From Phytomonas francai (taxonomy: Eukaryota > Euglenozoa > Kinetoplastea > Trypanosomatida > Trypanosomatidae), in assembly GCA_001766655.1 (NCBI GenBank), contig MJCC01000002.1, positions 1,509,195-1,573,194 on the forward strand: 64,000 bases of DNA, written 5' to 3'. The notes under the pieces were generated by a model. That model saw only the letters and a list, made by a program, of their open reading frames with translations, was not told where the DNA came from and searched no databases. Below are positions 29,115 through 39,147 of the stretch, one piece after another. How positions within the stretch are numbered: position 1 is the stretch's first letter; each line of letters opens with the position of its first letter. Made by a program: the position numbers and the translations under genes.

Positions 29115-32100
29115 TCAGCTATTTCTGATACTTTGAGCGTAATTCAAAGCCATTTCAAGATGCTCTCTCATTTTCATGCACCTCTTCCTTTCCTCACTTT
29201 CGCAAGCTGCATACACAGCATGAGCAAGGCTTTTAGAAATCTGGCCCTCAGATTCTTCTTCAGTTTTAGCAGCTTTATGCCCTTTTGTCATGTAAAGAAA
29301 AGCCGAGACAACATCGCTCGCTGAGAAGGCCTCCCCATCCTCTTCAAATTCTTGTGGTCTGTCCACATCACGACTGTAATTTTGATTTAGATACAAGATG
29401 TCTTCTTCAGTTTCTAAACTTGTTGTTTCTTTCTGGCGGTTGATATGTGTGCAGACTTTAGTGGAGATTTCTTGCATATAGCAAATAAGCTTCGATGTGT
29501 CGCACATCCCTAGCCCTATGGAGGGTAAGGTCACCACCTCCCCCCCGCCGCTACTGATGTGGTGACCGATCGCAGTCTCAAGCAGCTCTGGACGAGTTAG
29601 CCACAGCTTCACGAGCCCAGGATGCACAGTGCTTTTCATGATAAGTTCCCCAAGCGGGTCCTCTTCGAGCCGAGGTTGCACAACACACAAACGCTCCAAC
29701 AACCCATGCCATGGATCTGTGCTAGCGTGTACAACGTTGAAAATACGATCCGGCGCGTTTTTAAGTCCGAGCGTACGCCATTGACAAGATAACTTGCCAC
29801 GAATACTCTCCGGTGCCGCCTCAGCAGGGTCCCCCTTACTTCCTATTACTTTGAGATAAAATTGCTTCCACGAAAGGTCTTCTTCGAACCATGACACCAC
29901 GTACCAGTGCGTTAAAACGTGTGCCGACTCCACACTTTGCTTTAAGGAAGGGATGAACGCATTCAAGACATAGAGACCGTGCCCAGTCAGCTCCGTAAGC
30001 TCCAAATCACCGCCCCGCAAAACAACTCGGCGGTGGTGTGTATCTTGCCAAATGTCCAGAAGTTGTGGTGCGGTCAAGTTTCCCAGGCGTTTCAATGCAG
30101 TGTACGCGTTAAATACAATGCCATGTATTATCATCTCGTCCCATGAAATACCGAATGCGTGTTGTATCACTGTGTGTTCGTCTGGCGCAAGGATGAGATC
30201 AGAGGGGTTGCAGACGGCATGGGAAACTACACCCGGCATTAAGCAGCGCAGCAGGCCTATTTCTCTAGCCGCCTGCCCTGAAACATCCCCCTCTTCATCG
30301 ACCTGCACCTGCCAGGCCTTCAGAGTCTGCTCCACAATATGTGCGACGCCCCTGCCAAGGGAATGGGGTTCGATCGCTATGAACGCAGTGTTCCGGACAG
30401 GAGCCTGGTAATAATCCCGCTCAGCATCACGGAGAAAATCCAGTGCGTCATCTGTGCTCCTCCCTACAAGGCGATCGACAAGCGACCCCTGCGTCGGCAA
30501 GGCAGCATCAGTGGATGCCAGGCGCAGAAAATACAATGATAGGCTGTTTTGCATGACGCACTCATGCCCTAGGGGGTCGATCTTCAGAGAGGGTGGATTC
30601 TCCATAAGAAGACGACGGTGCTTCAAGGCGGCAAGTGCACTAGAAGACACATGTACGACACCCATAAATGGGTGCGGCGGCATCGTCAGCCCCAGGCTAC
30701 GCCAGCTCTCACGAAGCACAGCATGTAGACTCCCAGACTCCGCTTCTTGCACGTATGGGCTACCGATGATTTTAGAAAGAAGTTTGTCGTATGAAACCCT
30801 CGACTCATCAAATGCCACAAGAAGATAGGTCCATGGAAAGAGAAGCGAAAAGTCCATCAAATAAGGGACGAATCCGTTCACAATATAGACGCATTCTGAA
30901 GGTACCTTCCCAATGTAAAGATCGGGGGAAACCCGAACAACCGGCGAGCAGCAGTCCCACACTGCATGCACATTTTTGGAAGTGAGTCCATACTCATCTG
31001 CGAACTGTGTGGCATTAAGTACACGAGTTTTGTCAAAAGCACTCGCTAATTCGTTAGCTTTACTGCCTCCATCAACGCTTCTGCCATTGTTAGGATTCGT
31101 AGCAGAAAGAGTTTCACTCAGAAGTCTCTTCTCTTCATCCGACAAGGAAGCAAACATCTCAGAGGCGTCAACCCTCATGCCGTAACGAAAGAGACGTTTG
31201 TGTAGAATGGAAAATACCTGACGCCGATCGGCTTGATCAAGAGAGAGAGAACCGGCTGCGAGAACCTGGACGCCGTGCTCGCGCAGCTTCTGTCTGAGAA
31301 AAGAACACACGATAGAATAATCCTTAGAATGGGCTAAAAGGCTCGGGTTAAATGTCAAAACAGCGTGTGCGCTGCGGTGGTTGCATGCGAAAGGCGCATT
31401 AAGGACCTCTGAGGGCGACACTTCATGATTTCCCACAAGCTTTTGGCTTCTCATAGGAACCACTTGGAACGTTAAACGGTTCTGGTATGCGAGAAGAGCA
31501 TGCAGGAGGTCTGCTGGACCCCTGTAGTCAGCACCGCGAGGTAACGCATCAAACAAATGTATACTACTAGCACCAGGTGCATTATTCAAGCGGACAACAG
31601 GGTTAGTGACGACCAGCTTTAGAAAGGAAGGCCTCACTCCATGCCATACAAGCCAGCGGCCCAGCACATCCTCCTCAGGCGATATGTCTATCCACAGGCA
31701 CCGCTCCGTCATTGCTTCTATTGGGGTGGAAGAAACATACAGTCCTGGTTCAGTACTATCCGGTCGGCTCAACAATCCGTAGCTTCGCCAGTGCGATAAT
31801 AGGTGGGCCTTCAGGGAACTTGGTGCATGCCACACATCCTGTTCGAATTCGATCACGGTGCTCAGAAAGTCATCCCAATCCATGCGATCCACCCCCCAGC
31901 AAACACTGTACCACGCGACGTGGTTCCCACCATGAAGAACTCGGGAACGTGCAAGTAAATAAAGGGGGTTCACGACATACATGCCTTCCTTTTCCATATA
32001 GCAAACGTAAAGCTTTGGGGATAAGCATGCCCTGCGAAGTGATCTATCCCAACACTGCACGATGTGATCCTCACCGTAGAGCTTCGCTGCGGTTGTTGCG

Positions 32101-35100
32101 TTGATAACGAGAGACAACTCGACCGCCGTACTCCATTCGATGCCAAAGACCCGCTTAAACTGTTCCGCCTCTGCCTTGGTGATGACTATGTCGATCGCTG
32201 AGCGCTCGCAAGCGTTTTGGTAAAAAGCTGAGTAAGGACGTTTCAGATGCTGCCTCCGTGTGTCATCATCCAAATATATTTTCCCATGATCCAACACACG
32301 GACGCCATGAGCTGAGAGCAAACTCGGGATGTCATTCACAAAGTCACGATCAGAGATGAAGGGTGGCAGCCACAAAAAACCGAAATGCTGAGTTGCCATG
32401 CGAGAGAAATCCCCAGCTACGGAGCGCGTCAAGCGAATGCACGCACTGGCGTCATGGCCTGTGCTCATCTGCTCGAGCATTTCTTGCTCAACCGCCGTAG
32501 AATCGCCCTGCAAAGAAGCAAAATGTGAGACAACGTAAGGCGAAACCCCCTTCATCAGAAGCCACTGCGCCATAGGGTCCTGAAGCAAACGTAGCTCCAT
32601 GTCCTTGTCATGTCCATCTGATGTGCTGCTAGGCGATGTCCACTGCAAAGCGTCTGAAATTGCTTGCAGCGGCCCTGCAGAAAAATACCACGAAGCCGCA
32701 GGGTCCAGCATCGCTAAGTCTCCTTTTTCATCATCTGATAGCGCCTGACAAAGAATCTCACATAGGGTTTCGGCCTGCGTCGGATCTTGCACGGAATCCA
32801 CCCCTTTGTCCGTCGTCTTGGCGTGAGGGCCGCACCCTTTTGAGGGCCCCATCACAAAGCAGTAGAACGACTCCCACGACCAGTTGCATTCCTCCCAGAC
32901 TACCCTGTAGTAGTGAGCACGACATCCAGCCGATGAGGTCGTGTACCTCTCTCGCAGATAAGGATAGACACCGTTGATAACGAAGCACCGATACTCAGGC
33001 AAGAATGAAACTCCACAGTACGATGAAAGTTGCTGAAGACCAGCATAAGTGCATGCATGAAGAAGATCGAAGGCGGAGAGACCCAGCACTGTGCACGCTT
33101 TTTCCGCACCAAGAAGTGCCTCCTTGCAGGCATCCACATCACAATGGAACACCTCGTAGAACCGCCGCCTCGCAGACGCGGTTATACGACCAAGCAGTTC
33201 ATCTCCTTGAAGGGAGGCGAGATGCGCCATCGCCTGAAGTGTTGGCATGCCTAACGCTCGCCGCGCTGCATCCTCGCCATAGGCATCGCCTTCCTCCTGA
33301 ACTGTGATGTGATACCGCGAGAATATTTCTTTAACAAGTCCCCCTAAAGCCTCTGATGCGGACGACGGGTGTAGGACAAACACCGCGCGGTTCATCTTTT
33401 CGGCGTCGTAGTGACGCAGTTGTTGCTGTTCTTCTACTAGAGCAGCAAGCAGAAACTCGCGGGTGTTTTTATTCTCCAACACGTCAAAAATTCGGGCACG
33501 TCGTGGGCCCCCATTTATATGGATGTCTGGGTTAGATGCCCATGACAACCACACTGCTGCCGACAAACCAAACTTCTTGAGCATGAACTCGGAGCAGCCG
33601 CATAGCCCAAAGGGTGTCCCAAGCCACAGATGCTGCTCTACCATAGACTCCAGCGGACTGGCCGAGGCGTGCACGCCATTTTCAGTCGAACTGGGCTGCT
33701 GCGCGAGGCCAAGGTCCTTCCAGTCCCGATACAACATTCCACGAAGGCTATTGGGTGGGGCTTTGGAGGGATCTGTGCAGCCAATGACATCGTTGCGGAA
33801 ACTACACCAGCTCAGCCTGGACTCTGGCCAGGAGATAATGTAGCACTTAGTCCTGGACCCGGGGGAAAGAAAGAGCTCACGGAGATAGGGATAAAAGCCA
33901 TTCACAACGAAGTAACAGGTCGCTTCATTGGGGGGTCCGATGGAAAGCTGAGCTACATAGGCACCGCTGGTCAACTTAATCTTACAGGGCTGCGCATTCC
34001 ACAACTCAAAAAGGTCACGAGCTGTAGCCCAGGTGAGAAATCGAAGCAAATTGGTGGCGGGCCACACTAAGCCACTCGCCACCGCGTCCACCCAAGAGAT
34101 ACCGTAACCTTGCTGAAACCTCTTCAGGGCTTCAGTATCAAGGGGAATATCTTGTAGAGTACAGTCGCTAGTATAATGAGCTATTGTTCGGTAATGCCTA
34201 TCCACGAGGTTGCTTGCGTGTATTTGTGAGGCATCAATGTCATCCTCCTCCTCCATTTGAAGCCCTCCGATTTTGTGTGCTAAAAGACACTGCCAAATAG
34301 CAGACAGTGCACGGGGTGTGAAGGCCGATGGCTTCACTAACAACAAAGCTGTGTTTCGAGGATTCGCATCAGTAGCCTGGTCAAGCTCTCGGGTGATAAA
34401 AATAGGGCCATTGCCATGCTGATCAAAGAGACGCAGACGGTCGGAAGCCTCATCAAACGCGGTGCGTGACGGAATTGCGTCTTCTCTCGAGATCAGGTTA
34501 TGTGAGACCGTGTGATCCACTGTATTACTCCCGCCCCCTTCTTCCTCCTCCTCGCGAAGTCTTCTATGAAGCTCCTGGGAGCGCTCCACAAGTGTTCCGA
34601 CGTCCCCAAGATTAGCAAACAGTTCAAATATGGAGGTCAAGTGTCCACTAGGCAGAATAAGAATAGGGTTCTCCAGTAAACTCTCCAGAAAAGTTCTTTC
34701 GATCCCGCGTTTCAGCAACTCACGACCTAGCTCACAATCCACAATATCCTCATCAAGCCACACACGACGCCATGCCAACACTTCGAGCGGGCCGCTAGCT
34801 ACCTCAAGAGCATCATGCCAACAGAAACTTTGCGACTTCATGTCTCTTTTATCTGGCAATATACATCCTTTTAGACACTCCAGAATTGGCGCCGGCATCT
34901 CATTGCTACCAATCACTTTCGCTTGAAATTCGGCGTAGCTGTATAGAGACTGCGGCCATGAGACTTCCAGAATGCTGCAAATGCAATCAGGACTATCGAA
35001 TGATTTGATAAGGGCAGGAAAGAATCCGTTGATTATGTATGTTGATTTCGACGATGTTGCCTGTAGTAGACCCTCTCTCAAGATGGCAACATAACAGCCA

Positions 35101-35501
35101 CGGAAGAGCTTCTTTGTAGCCGGATCATTTTGGTGTGGAAGACAGCTCTGAAGGTCGTCCGCGGAACAGCCCATCCTGATCAGCGCATCCTGTGCAGTGA
35201 GCAGACGGCCCTCATCCACGACTTGTTCCCATAGTTCATGGAAATAGCAAAAGAACCTGGAGTGCACCTCAGCAGTGTTGCAGATATCCTCTTTCAAGAT
35301 GTCACTAGAAGAGGACATGGCATAATGCTCTATAACGGAATAATGGCGCCGGACGTGGGTTCCATAGGATTGGGCCTCCTCTCCTGTGAAAGTGAAGAAT
35401 TGATCAATGCGAACATTTGCCTGTCCCAAAGTTTCGACAGTATGATCAACTAAATCCTTTGTATAATCATCTGGGCGGATAACGATAAAGGAGTGAAGCA
35501 T
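29115..35501 (-). CDS. Giant protein with six nucleoside-diphosphate-kinase-like modules
   Basis: 2128 residues from an ATG at 35501. Six modules start near residues 5, 384, 705, 1043, 1381 and 1708, each opening with a beta strand like the NDK start (FIVIRPDDY, LLLVKPSAF, VFVLHPSSA, FLWLPPFIS, VLTFNPSLL, FIAIEPHSL). Most then carry a (Y/C)xxNGF(Y/F)P-type block, an IGSxxDP-like loop and a final segment matching the NDK active-site stretch, best in module 2 (NGVHASASPLES). The catalytic Lys is kept only in module 2. The His is kept in modules 2, 5 and 6, is Glu in 1 and Tyr in 4, and is not found in 3. Only module 2 has both. Modules are longer than a canonical NDK (about 220 versus 106 residues from Lys to His). 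Such NDK-like repeats occur in flagellated protists; a flagellar structural role is inferred. The last 140 residues are unrelated, acidic and helical. Confidence 0.8.
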   Translation of the reverse strand: MLHSFIVIRPDDYTKDLVDHTVETLGQANVRIDQFFTFTGEEAQSYGTHVRRHYSVIEHYAMSSSSDILKEDICNTAEVHSRFFCYFHELWEQVVDEGRLLTAQDALIRMGCSADDLQSCLPHQNDPATKKLFRGCYVAILREGLLQATSSKSTYIINGFFPALIKSFDSPDCICSILEVSWPQSLYSYAEFQAKVIGSNEMPAPILECLKGCILPDKRDMKSQSFCWHDALEVASGPLEVLAWRRVWLDEDIVDCELGRELLKRGIERTFLESLLENPILILPSGHLTSIFELFANLGDVGTLVERSQELHRRLREEEEEGGGSNTVDHTVSHNLISREDAIPSRTAFDEASDRLRLFDQHGNGPIFITRELDQATDANPRNTALLLVKPSAFTPRALSAIWQCLLAHKIGGLQMEEEDDIDASQIHASNLVDRHYRTIAHYTSDCTLQDIPLDTEALKRFQQGYGISWVDAVASGLVWPATNLLRFLTWATARDLFELWNAQPCKIKLTSGAYVAQLSIGPPNEATCYFVVNGFYPYLRELFLSPGSRTKCYIISWPESRLSWCSFRNDVIGCTDPSKAPPNSLRGMLYRDWKDLGLAQQPSSTENGVHASASPLESMVEQHLWLGTPFGLCGCSEFMLKKFGLSAAVWLSWASNPDIHINGGPRRARIFDVLENKNTREFLLAALVEEQQQLRHYDAEKMNRAVFVLHPSSASEALGGLVKEIFSRYHITVQEEGDAYGEDAARRALGMPTLQAMAHLASLQGDELLGRITASARRRFYEVFHCDVDACKEALLGAEKACTVLGLSAFDLLHACTYAGLQQLSSYCGVSFLPEYRCFVINGVYPYLRERYTTSSAGCRAHYYRVVWEECNWSWESFYCFVMGPSKGCGPHAKTTDKGVDSVQDPTQAETLCEILCQALSDDEKGDLAMLDPAASWYFSAGPLQAISDALQWTSPSSTSDGHDKDMELRLLQDPMAQWLLMKGVSPYVVSHFASLQGDSTAVEQEMLEQMSTGHDASACIRLTRSVAGDFSRMATQHFGFLWLPPFISDRDFVNDIPSLLSAHGVRVLDHGKIYLDDDTRRQHLKRPYSAFYQNACERSAIDIVITKAEAEQFKRVFGIEWSTAVELSLVINATTAAKLYGEDHIVQCWDRSLRRACLSPKLYVCYMEKEGMYVVNPLYLLARSRVLHGGNHVAWYSVCWGVDRMDWDDFLSTVIEFEQDVWHAPSSLKAHLLSHWRSYGLLSRPDSTEPGLYVSSTPIEAMTERCLWIDISPEEDVLGRWLVWHGVRPSFLKLVVTNPVVRLNNAPGASSIHLFDALPRGADYRGPADLLHALLAYQNRLTFQVVPMRSQKLVGNHEVSPSEVLNAPFACNHRSAHAVLTFNPSLLAHSKDYSIVCSFLRQKLREHGVQVLAAGSLSLDQADRRQVFSILHKRLFRYGMRVDASEMFASLSDEEKRLLSETLSATNPNNGRSVDGGSKANELASAFDKTRVLNATQFADEYGLTSKNVHAVWDCCSPVVRVSPDLYIGKVPSECVYIVNGFVPYLMDFSLLFPWTYLLVAFDESRVSYDKLLSKIIGSPYVQEAESGSLHAVLRESWRSLGLTMPPHPFMGVVHVSSSALAALKHRRLLMENPPSLKIDPLGHECVMQNSLSLYFLRLASTDAALPTQGSLVDRLVGRSTDDALDFLRDAERDYYQAPVRNTAFIAIEPHSLGRGVAHIVEQTLKAWQVQVDEEGDVSGQAAREIGLLRCLMPGVVSHAVCNPSDLILAPDEHTVIQHAFGISWDEMIIHGIVFNAYTALKRLGNLTAPQLLDIWQDTHHRRVVLRGGDLELTELTGHGLYVLNAFIPSLKQSVESAHVLTHWYVVSWFEEDLSWKQFYLKVIGSKGDPAEAAPESIRGKLSCQWRTLGLKNAPDRIFNVVHASTDPWHGLLERLCVVQPRLEEDPLGELIMKSTVHPGLVKLWLTRPELLETAIGHHISSGGGEVVTLPSIGLGMCDTSKLICYMQEISTKVCTHINRQKETTSLETEEDILYLNQNYSRDVDRPQEFEEDGEAFSASDVVSAFLYMTKGHKAAKTEEESEGQISKSLAHAVYAACESEERKRCMKMREHLEMALNYAQSIRNS

Positions 35502-36145
35502 GTTCTTTTATAGGGTGTTGTATTTCTCAATGGTTTGTGTTTATCTATTCAGTATCCATGAATTAGACCTTCCTTCACCCATCAGAACCTTTGATGGGTT
35601 AAAATTACGATCGCATGCAGAGGAGTAAGGGAGAAACGGTGAAAATGAATAAAATTACCAAAAGAAAACAGAAAATAGATTTAAAAAGGCAAACTAAGAC
35701 GATAAAGCAAAGCGGTTCATAATTATATGGGTGACCTCTAATGATCTGTCGTATATCACAACAGAGTACTCCTTCTTCTGTATACCTGCTCTCAGTTTCT
35801 CAAAGGCTTAAAACTTTGACACTGTTGAATTTGGCAACGTGTTTACAAATAAAGTAAGGGATAGGTATACAAGACTGCATCTAAAAATTAAAAAATCTTG
35901 AAGAGGTTTTCTATCTAATGAAAACAAAATCTATGTTGCAATCAAGCAGTAGCAGTCCTTATTAGCGACTCCTTCATCTTATCTTTAAAACACAGATACG
36001 ATAATATATGTATAGATACAATACATATATATTCCTCTCAAGCCGAAAAATTGTTGTCCGAAATATTCTTCTTCCACATCATGTTGCAATTTCACTGCTA
36101 GATAGTTCCCGCACATGCACACACGCCCCCCCCCTTTTTTTTTGT
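35502..36145. other. Spacer without a gene
   Basis: AT-rich. It would include the leader of the NDK-repeat gene and the 3' UTR of the KKT14-like gene; the C and T run at 36126-36142 lies near that gene's stop. Nothing else recognised. Confidence 0.5.
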
Positions 36146-38593
36146 CTACGCATCCCCACTGTAAAACGATACCACCGCTTTGAGTGCTTTTTGAAGCTCA
36201 ACAAGATCTGTAGTGAGTGTGTTCATTATATTTTTTATCTGAACAAGGAAGTTGGCGACCTGAGTCGGCTCCCCAGTCATAATAATAAGCCGCTGCAAGA
36301 GAGCATACTGCTCAGAATTCAGTTCTTTGGACAGCCTATGATCTAAAAAGCAGTTTAGAACAGATGCGAGATCTCTGCCATATACCAGCAAGGGTCTTTC
36401 ACTGCCATCCTCGGTATCATAGGGGATGGTACGGCCAGCATTGCGGTCTACAAACATGCTAAAGTCTATAGAGCGCTCCCAATGGATAGGTACCACTATC
36501 GGGAGTGTAGCTAAGCTGTTGGGACTCAATGCATCCTCTCGGGATGCCCCAGCTGACCCCACTGGGTGGACCAACAGCAGCTCTCCGAGCGAAGTCATGT
36601 TTCCGTGAACAATACGGCGTGCCACCATAAAAGACAGCAATCTCAGAACGGTCTTCAGCAAGGTTACGTAGGTGGCTGTGGAAAGGGGTAAGCTGCTCAT
36701 CGAGACCGCGCGGTAGCCTTGGGGAATCGTCAATAACGTAAGCCCCCCATCTGCGAAATCAAACCCGTCGACGGATACCTCTGGAGCAGCGAGTGAAAGC
36801 CCCAACGCCGCACGTCGACTCTCTTTACCCTTAAAAGGAAGATAGTTGGCACGCCAGCGGTAAAGAAGGGTTTGTGGGCCGCCCGAGAGAATAGGAACGC
36901 AAACCACATCGGAAGCATTGAGTCGCCGCGGGCACCTTCCCTGAGAGCATTCGTTTTCCACCGCTAGTTTTGGTTCTCCTCCTTTATGCTCAAGGGCACC
37001 CGCGCCAAGGGGCTGGGTCGTGCCAGCTTCGGAAGCGGTGACGCTGGCGAGAGGCGTTCTCCTAGAGGTTGTCGCCTGTCCGTCGGGTATAAAATGTGGC
37101 TCCGACGCATTGGTTTCACATTTTGGCCGTGGAGGGTGCACCTCTACAACCTCATAGACCTCCGCGACAACAAACAAGGAAAGCAATTGGAACCAGCGAC
37201 AGCCTAGTTGGATCACTAGCCCACAACGTAACTCCGGCATCGGGGTGTCTGGAAAGCTTTCAAGCGTGTGATACGAGGCCGTGAAATTTCGGTAATTGTC
37301 CTCAATGACAGAGTGTACCTTGCTGGCGGCGATCGCTGAGGCCTGTAGCCCGTAGGTCGTGCTTGAAATCAAGTGCGTGTGCGCGAGAGTCGTGGTGCAC
37401 CGCCCAGCCTGTGTACCACCACAGGTCGGGCGAAATAGTTGTGTCGTGGTCCGCGGGACTACTGAATCGCGGACGGTTGTCAAACGAATCGGATCATACC
37501 CGGGTGCCATCTCCCCCACAGGGGAGTCAGCAAGCAGCCCTTGTACCGCACAGTTGCGTGTGGTAGTGGGGCGTGGCGGTGGGGTGGAAGACGCTGGGCG
37601 GCGCTGCAGCGCCGCGGCCGTTTGGCTATCCCTCTCTTCCTGATATCCCTCAAGGTAGGAAACTCGGCCTATCCGCGACGTACTCCGGGCGCGCTTCGTA
37701 CCTGCTACACGGTGTGCCTGGATGGGTGCATCCTCAGGTAGCTTCCTCAGGTGTGGCCATTGAGCCAGATCAGCCTCGGTAAACTCCAAGCCTGGTCTGA
37801 AACCAGCAAGCGCGTGCTCCTTGCCGCGGTGGGGGTCAAACGGCATTTTGTCGTCATCCTTTGTAGAGCTTGTTGTGGCCACTGCCTCTATGCCAAGATT
37901 TGGTGCAACAGACGCAAAGGGCTCCGCCCTGGGACTTTCGATCTTACGAATGCCACGAACAATGCTGCCGTTCACAACCGTTTCCATGAGAGCTGATGTC
38001 TTAACGCTGTCACGGTAAATGGAAAACTCTGACGGAGGTGCCGAGACGGAATGGGTGCGTAGATAAGATGAATACTTGCTCATAGCTGAAACCGAAACAT
38101 CTACCTCTACCTCTTCCTCTCCTCCTACTTTTGGTACTGCTTCAGTTTCCTCAATTATGAGGGAGTCTTTACCTGGAGCGGATAATAAGTGAGTAGGCAA
38201 TGAATCGACGCACAACTCGTTGCTTAGCCGCACACCGGAGCGACGACCCTCCTGCTCCTCGCCACCTTGCCGCAGGCGGTCGCATTCCTGCTTAATGTCC
38301 CAGTCGTGTATTTGATACAAGACGGACAACTCGCGACCGAGACGGTCATACATTGGGAAAGTTGACGAGAAAGTTACAAGCGGGTCGCGCGAAGTCAAGG
38401 CTGCACGTCGGAGCTCATACAGTCTTGGTTTTCGTTTATCAGGACAATCACCTCCAACGGCATCCCCTCGCTCACTGGCCTCACCACGAAGCTCCTTCTC
38501 CTCTTCCTCTAACTCTTGTTCGTACTCTGTCAGTGTCATTCTTTGAACAAAAGTTCGATCATGGCCTTGGACGGCCTCAAAAGGGGAGTACAT
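36146..38593 (-). CDS. KKT14: Probable kinetochore protein KKT14 (Bub1/BubR1-like pseudokinase)
   Basis: 815 residues. The ATG at 38593 follows a strong acceptor at 38603-38602; the longer frame to 38620 would begin inside the pyrimidine tract. Near residue 190 is FSIYRD, a perfect ABBA motif (Fx[ILV][FY]x[DE]), which binds Cdc20-type WD40 proteins. The N-terminal half is otherwise acidic and disordered, with other conserved-looking blocks (PFASVAPNLGIEA). The C-terminal half resembles a Bub1 kinase lobe: IVHGNMTSLGELLLV (about residue 661) sits where HGDxxPDNxLL is expected, and IHWERSIDFSMF (about 706) where IDxGxSIDM is. Catalytic Asp and DFG are lost, so it should be a pseudokinase. KKT14 of kinetoplastids is described as such a protein. 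Alternative: an unrelated ABBA-motif protein. Confidence 0.65.
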   Translation of the reverse strand: MYSPFEAVQGHDRTFVQRMTLTEYEQELEEEEKELRGEASERGDAVGGDCPDKRKPRLYELRRAALTSRDPLVTFSSTFPMYDRLGRELSVLYQIHDWDIKQECDRLRQGGEEQEGRRSGVRLSNELCVDSLPTHLLSAPGKDSLIIEETEAVPKVGGEEEVEVDVSVSAMSKYSSYLRTHSVSAPPSEFSIYRDSVKTSALMETVVNGSIVRGIRKIESPRAEPFASVAPNLGIEAVATTSSTKDDDKMPFDPHRGKEHALAGFRPGLEFTEADLAQWPHLRKLPEDAPIQAHRVAGTKRARSTSRIGRVSYLEGYQEERDSQTAAALQRRPASSTPPPRPTTTRNCAVQGLLADSPVGEMAPGYDPIRLTTVRDSVVPRTTTQLFRPTCGGTQAGRCTTTLAHTHLISSTTYGLQASAIAASKVHSVIEDNYRNFTASYHTLESFPDTPMPELRCGLVIQLGCRWFQLLSLFVVAEVYEVVEVHPPRPKCETNASEPHFIPDGQATTSRRTPLASVTASEAGTTQPLGAGALEHKGGEPKLAVENECSQGRCPRRLNASDVVCVPILSGGPQTLLYRWRANYLPFKGKESRRAALGLSLAAPEVSVDGFDFADGGLTLLTIPQGYRAVSMSSLPLSTATYVTLLKTVLRLLSFMVARRIVHGNMTSLGELLLVHPVGSAGASREDALSPNSLATLPIVVPIHWERSIDFSMFVDRNAGRTIPYDTEDGSERPLLVYGRDLASVLNCFLDHRLSKELNSEQYALLQRLIIMTGEPTQVANFLVQIKNIMNTLTTDLVELQKALKAVVSFYSGDA

Positions 38594-39147
38594 AATCCTT
38601 TCTAAAAGAAAAAACGGCAATACTTCTTTCCTATGGATTCTTCGTCTATGCTTCTGCTACCCACACGGCACTAGCACACCAATGTAAAAAAAGGACGACA
38701 AACCTGAAGTCTGCAAGTTCAGTATATCCTGTATACATCAAAAAACCCTTAAAATTAGCAATTCTAAAAGGGAAAAATAGAACGGCAACAAGAAGTAATA
38801 ATGATACGGTCAATTATTGAACAAAAAAAGATAAGCGAAAATTGTGAAGAAAAAATAAAATATTTCGTTCCTCCCTTTCCATGCTAATCATCTAGCACAC
38901 TTCAGACATACAAGATAGATGATTAATAATGGTGTATGAAAACTGCTCCCACACTACAAGCTGGGGCAAAGCAAATAATGCAATAAAATAATAATAGAAT
39001 TTGAAGAGGGAGGGGGGGGGGGGGGATCAACGACCTGTAGCACCTTCACATAACCTGCACCTGCACTGATTCCACTGTTTTCCTCCCTCAAAGTCCTTGC
39101 ATGAAGATTCATACACCCTATCATGCGCAACCTCCTCCATAACAGTA
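38594..39147. other. Spacer with acceptor and long G run
   Basis: Holds the acceptor at 38602 and a G run at 39008-39025 close to the next gene's stop, in its probable 3' UTR. No gene recognised. Confidence 0.55.
38602..38618 (-). promoter_or_regulatory. Predicted spliced-leader acceptor for the KKT14-like gene
   Basis: The coding strand reads GCCGTTTTTTCTTTTAG, AG at 38603-38602, nine bases before the ATG at 38593. It decides the start. Confidence 0.75.
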
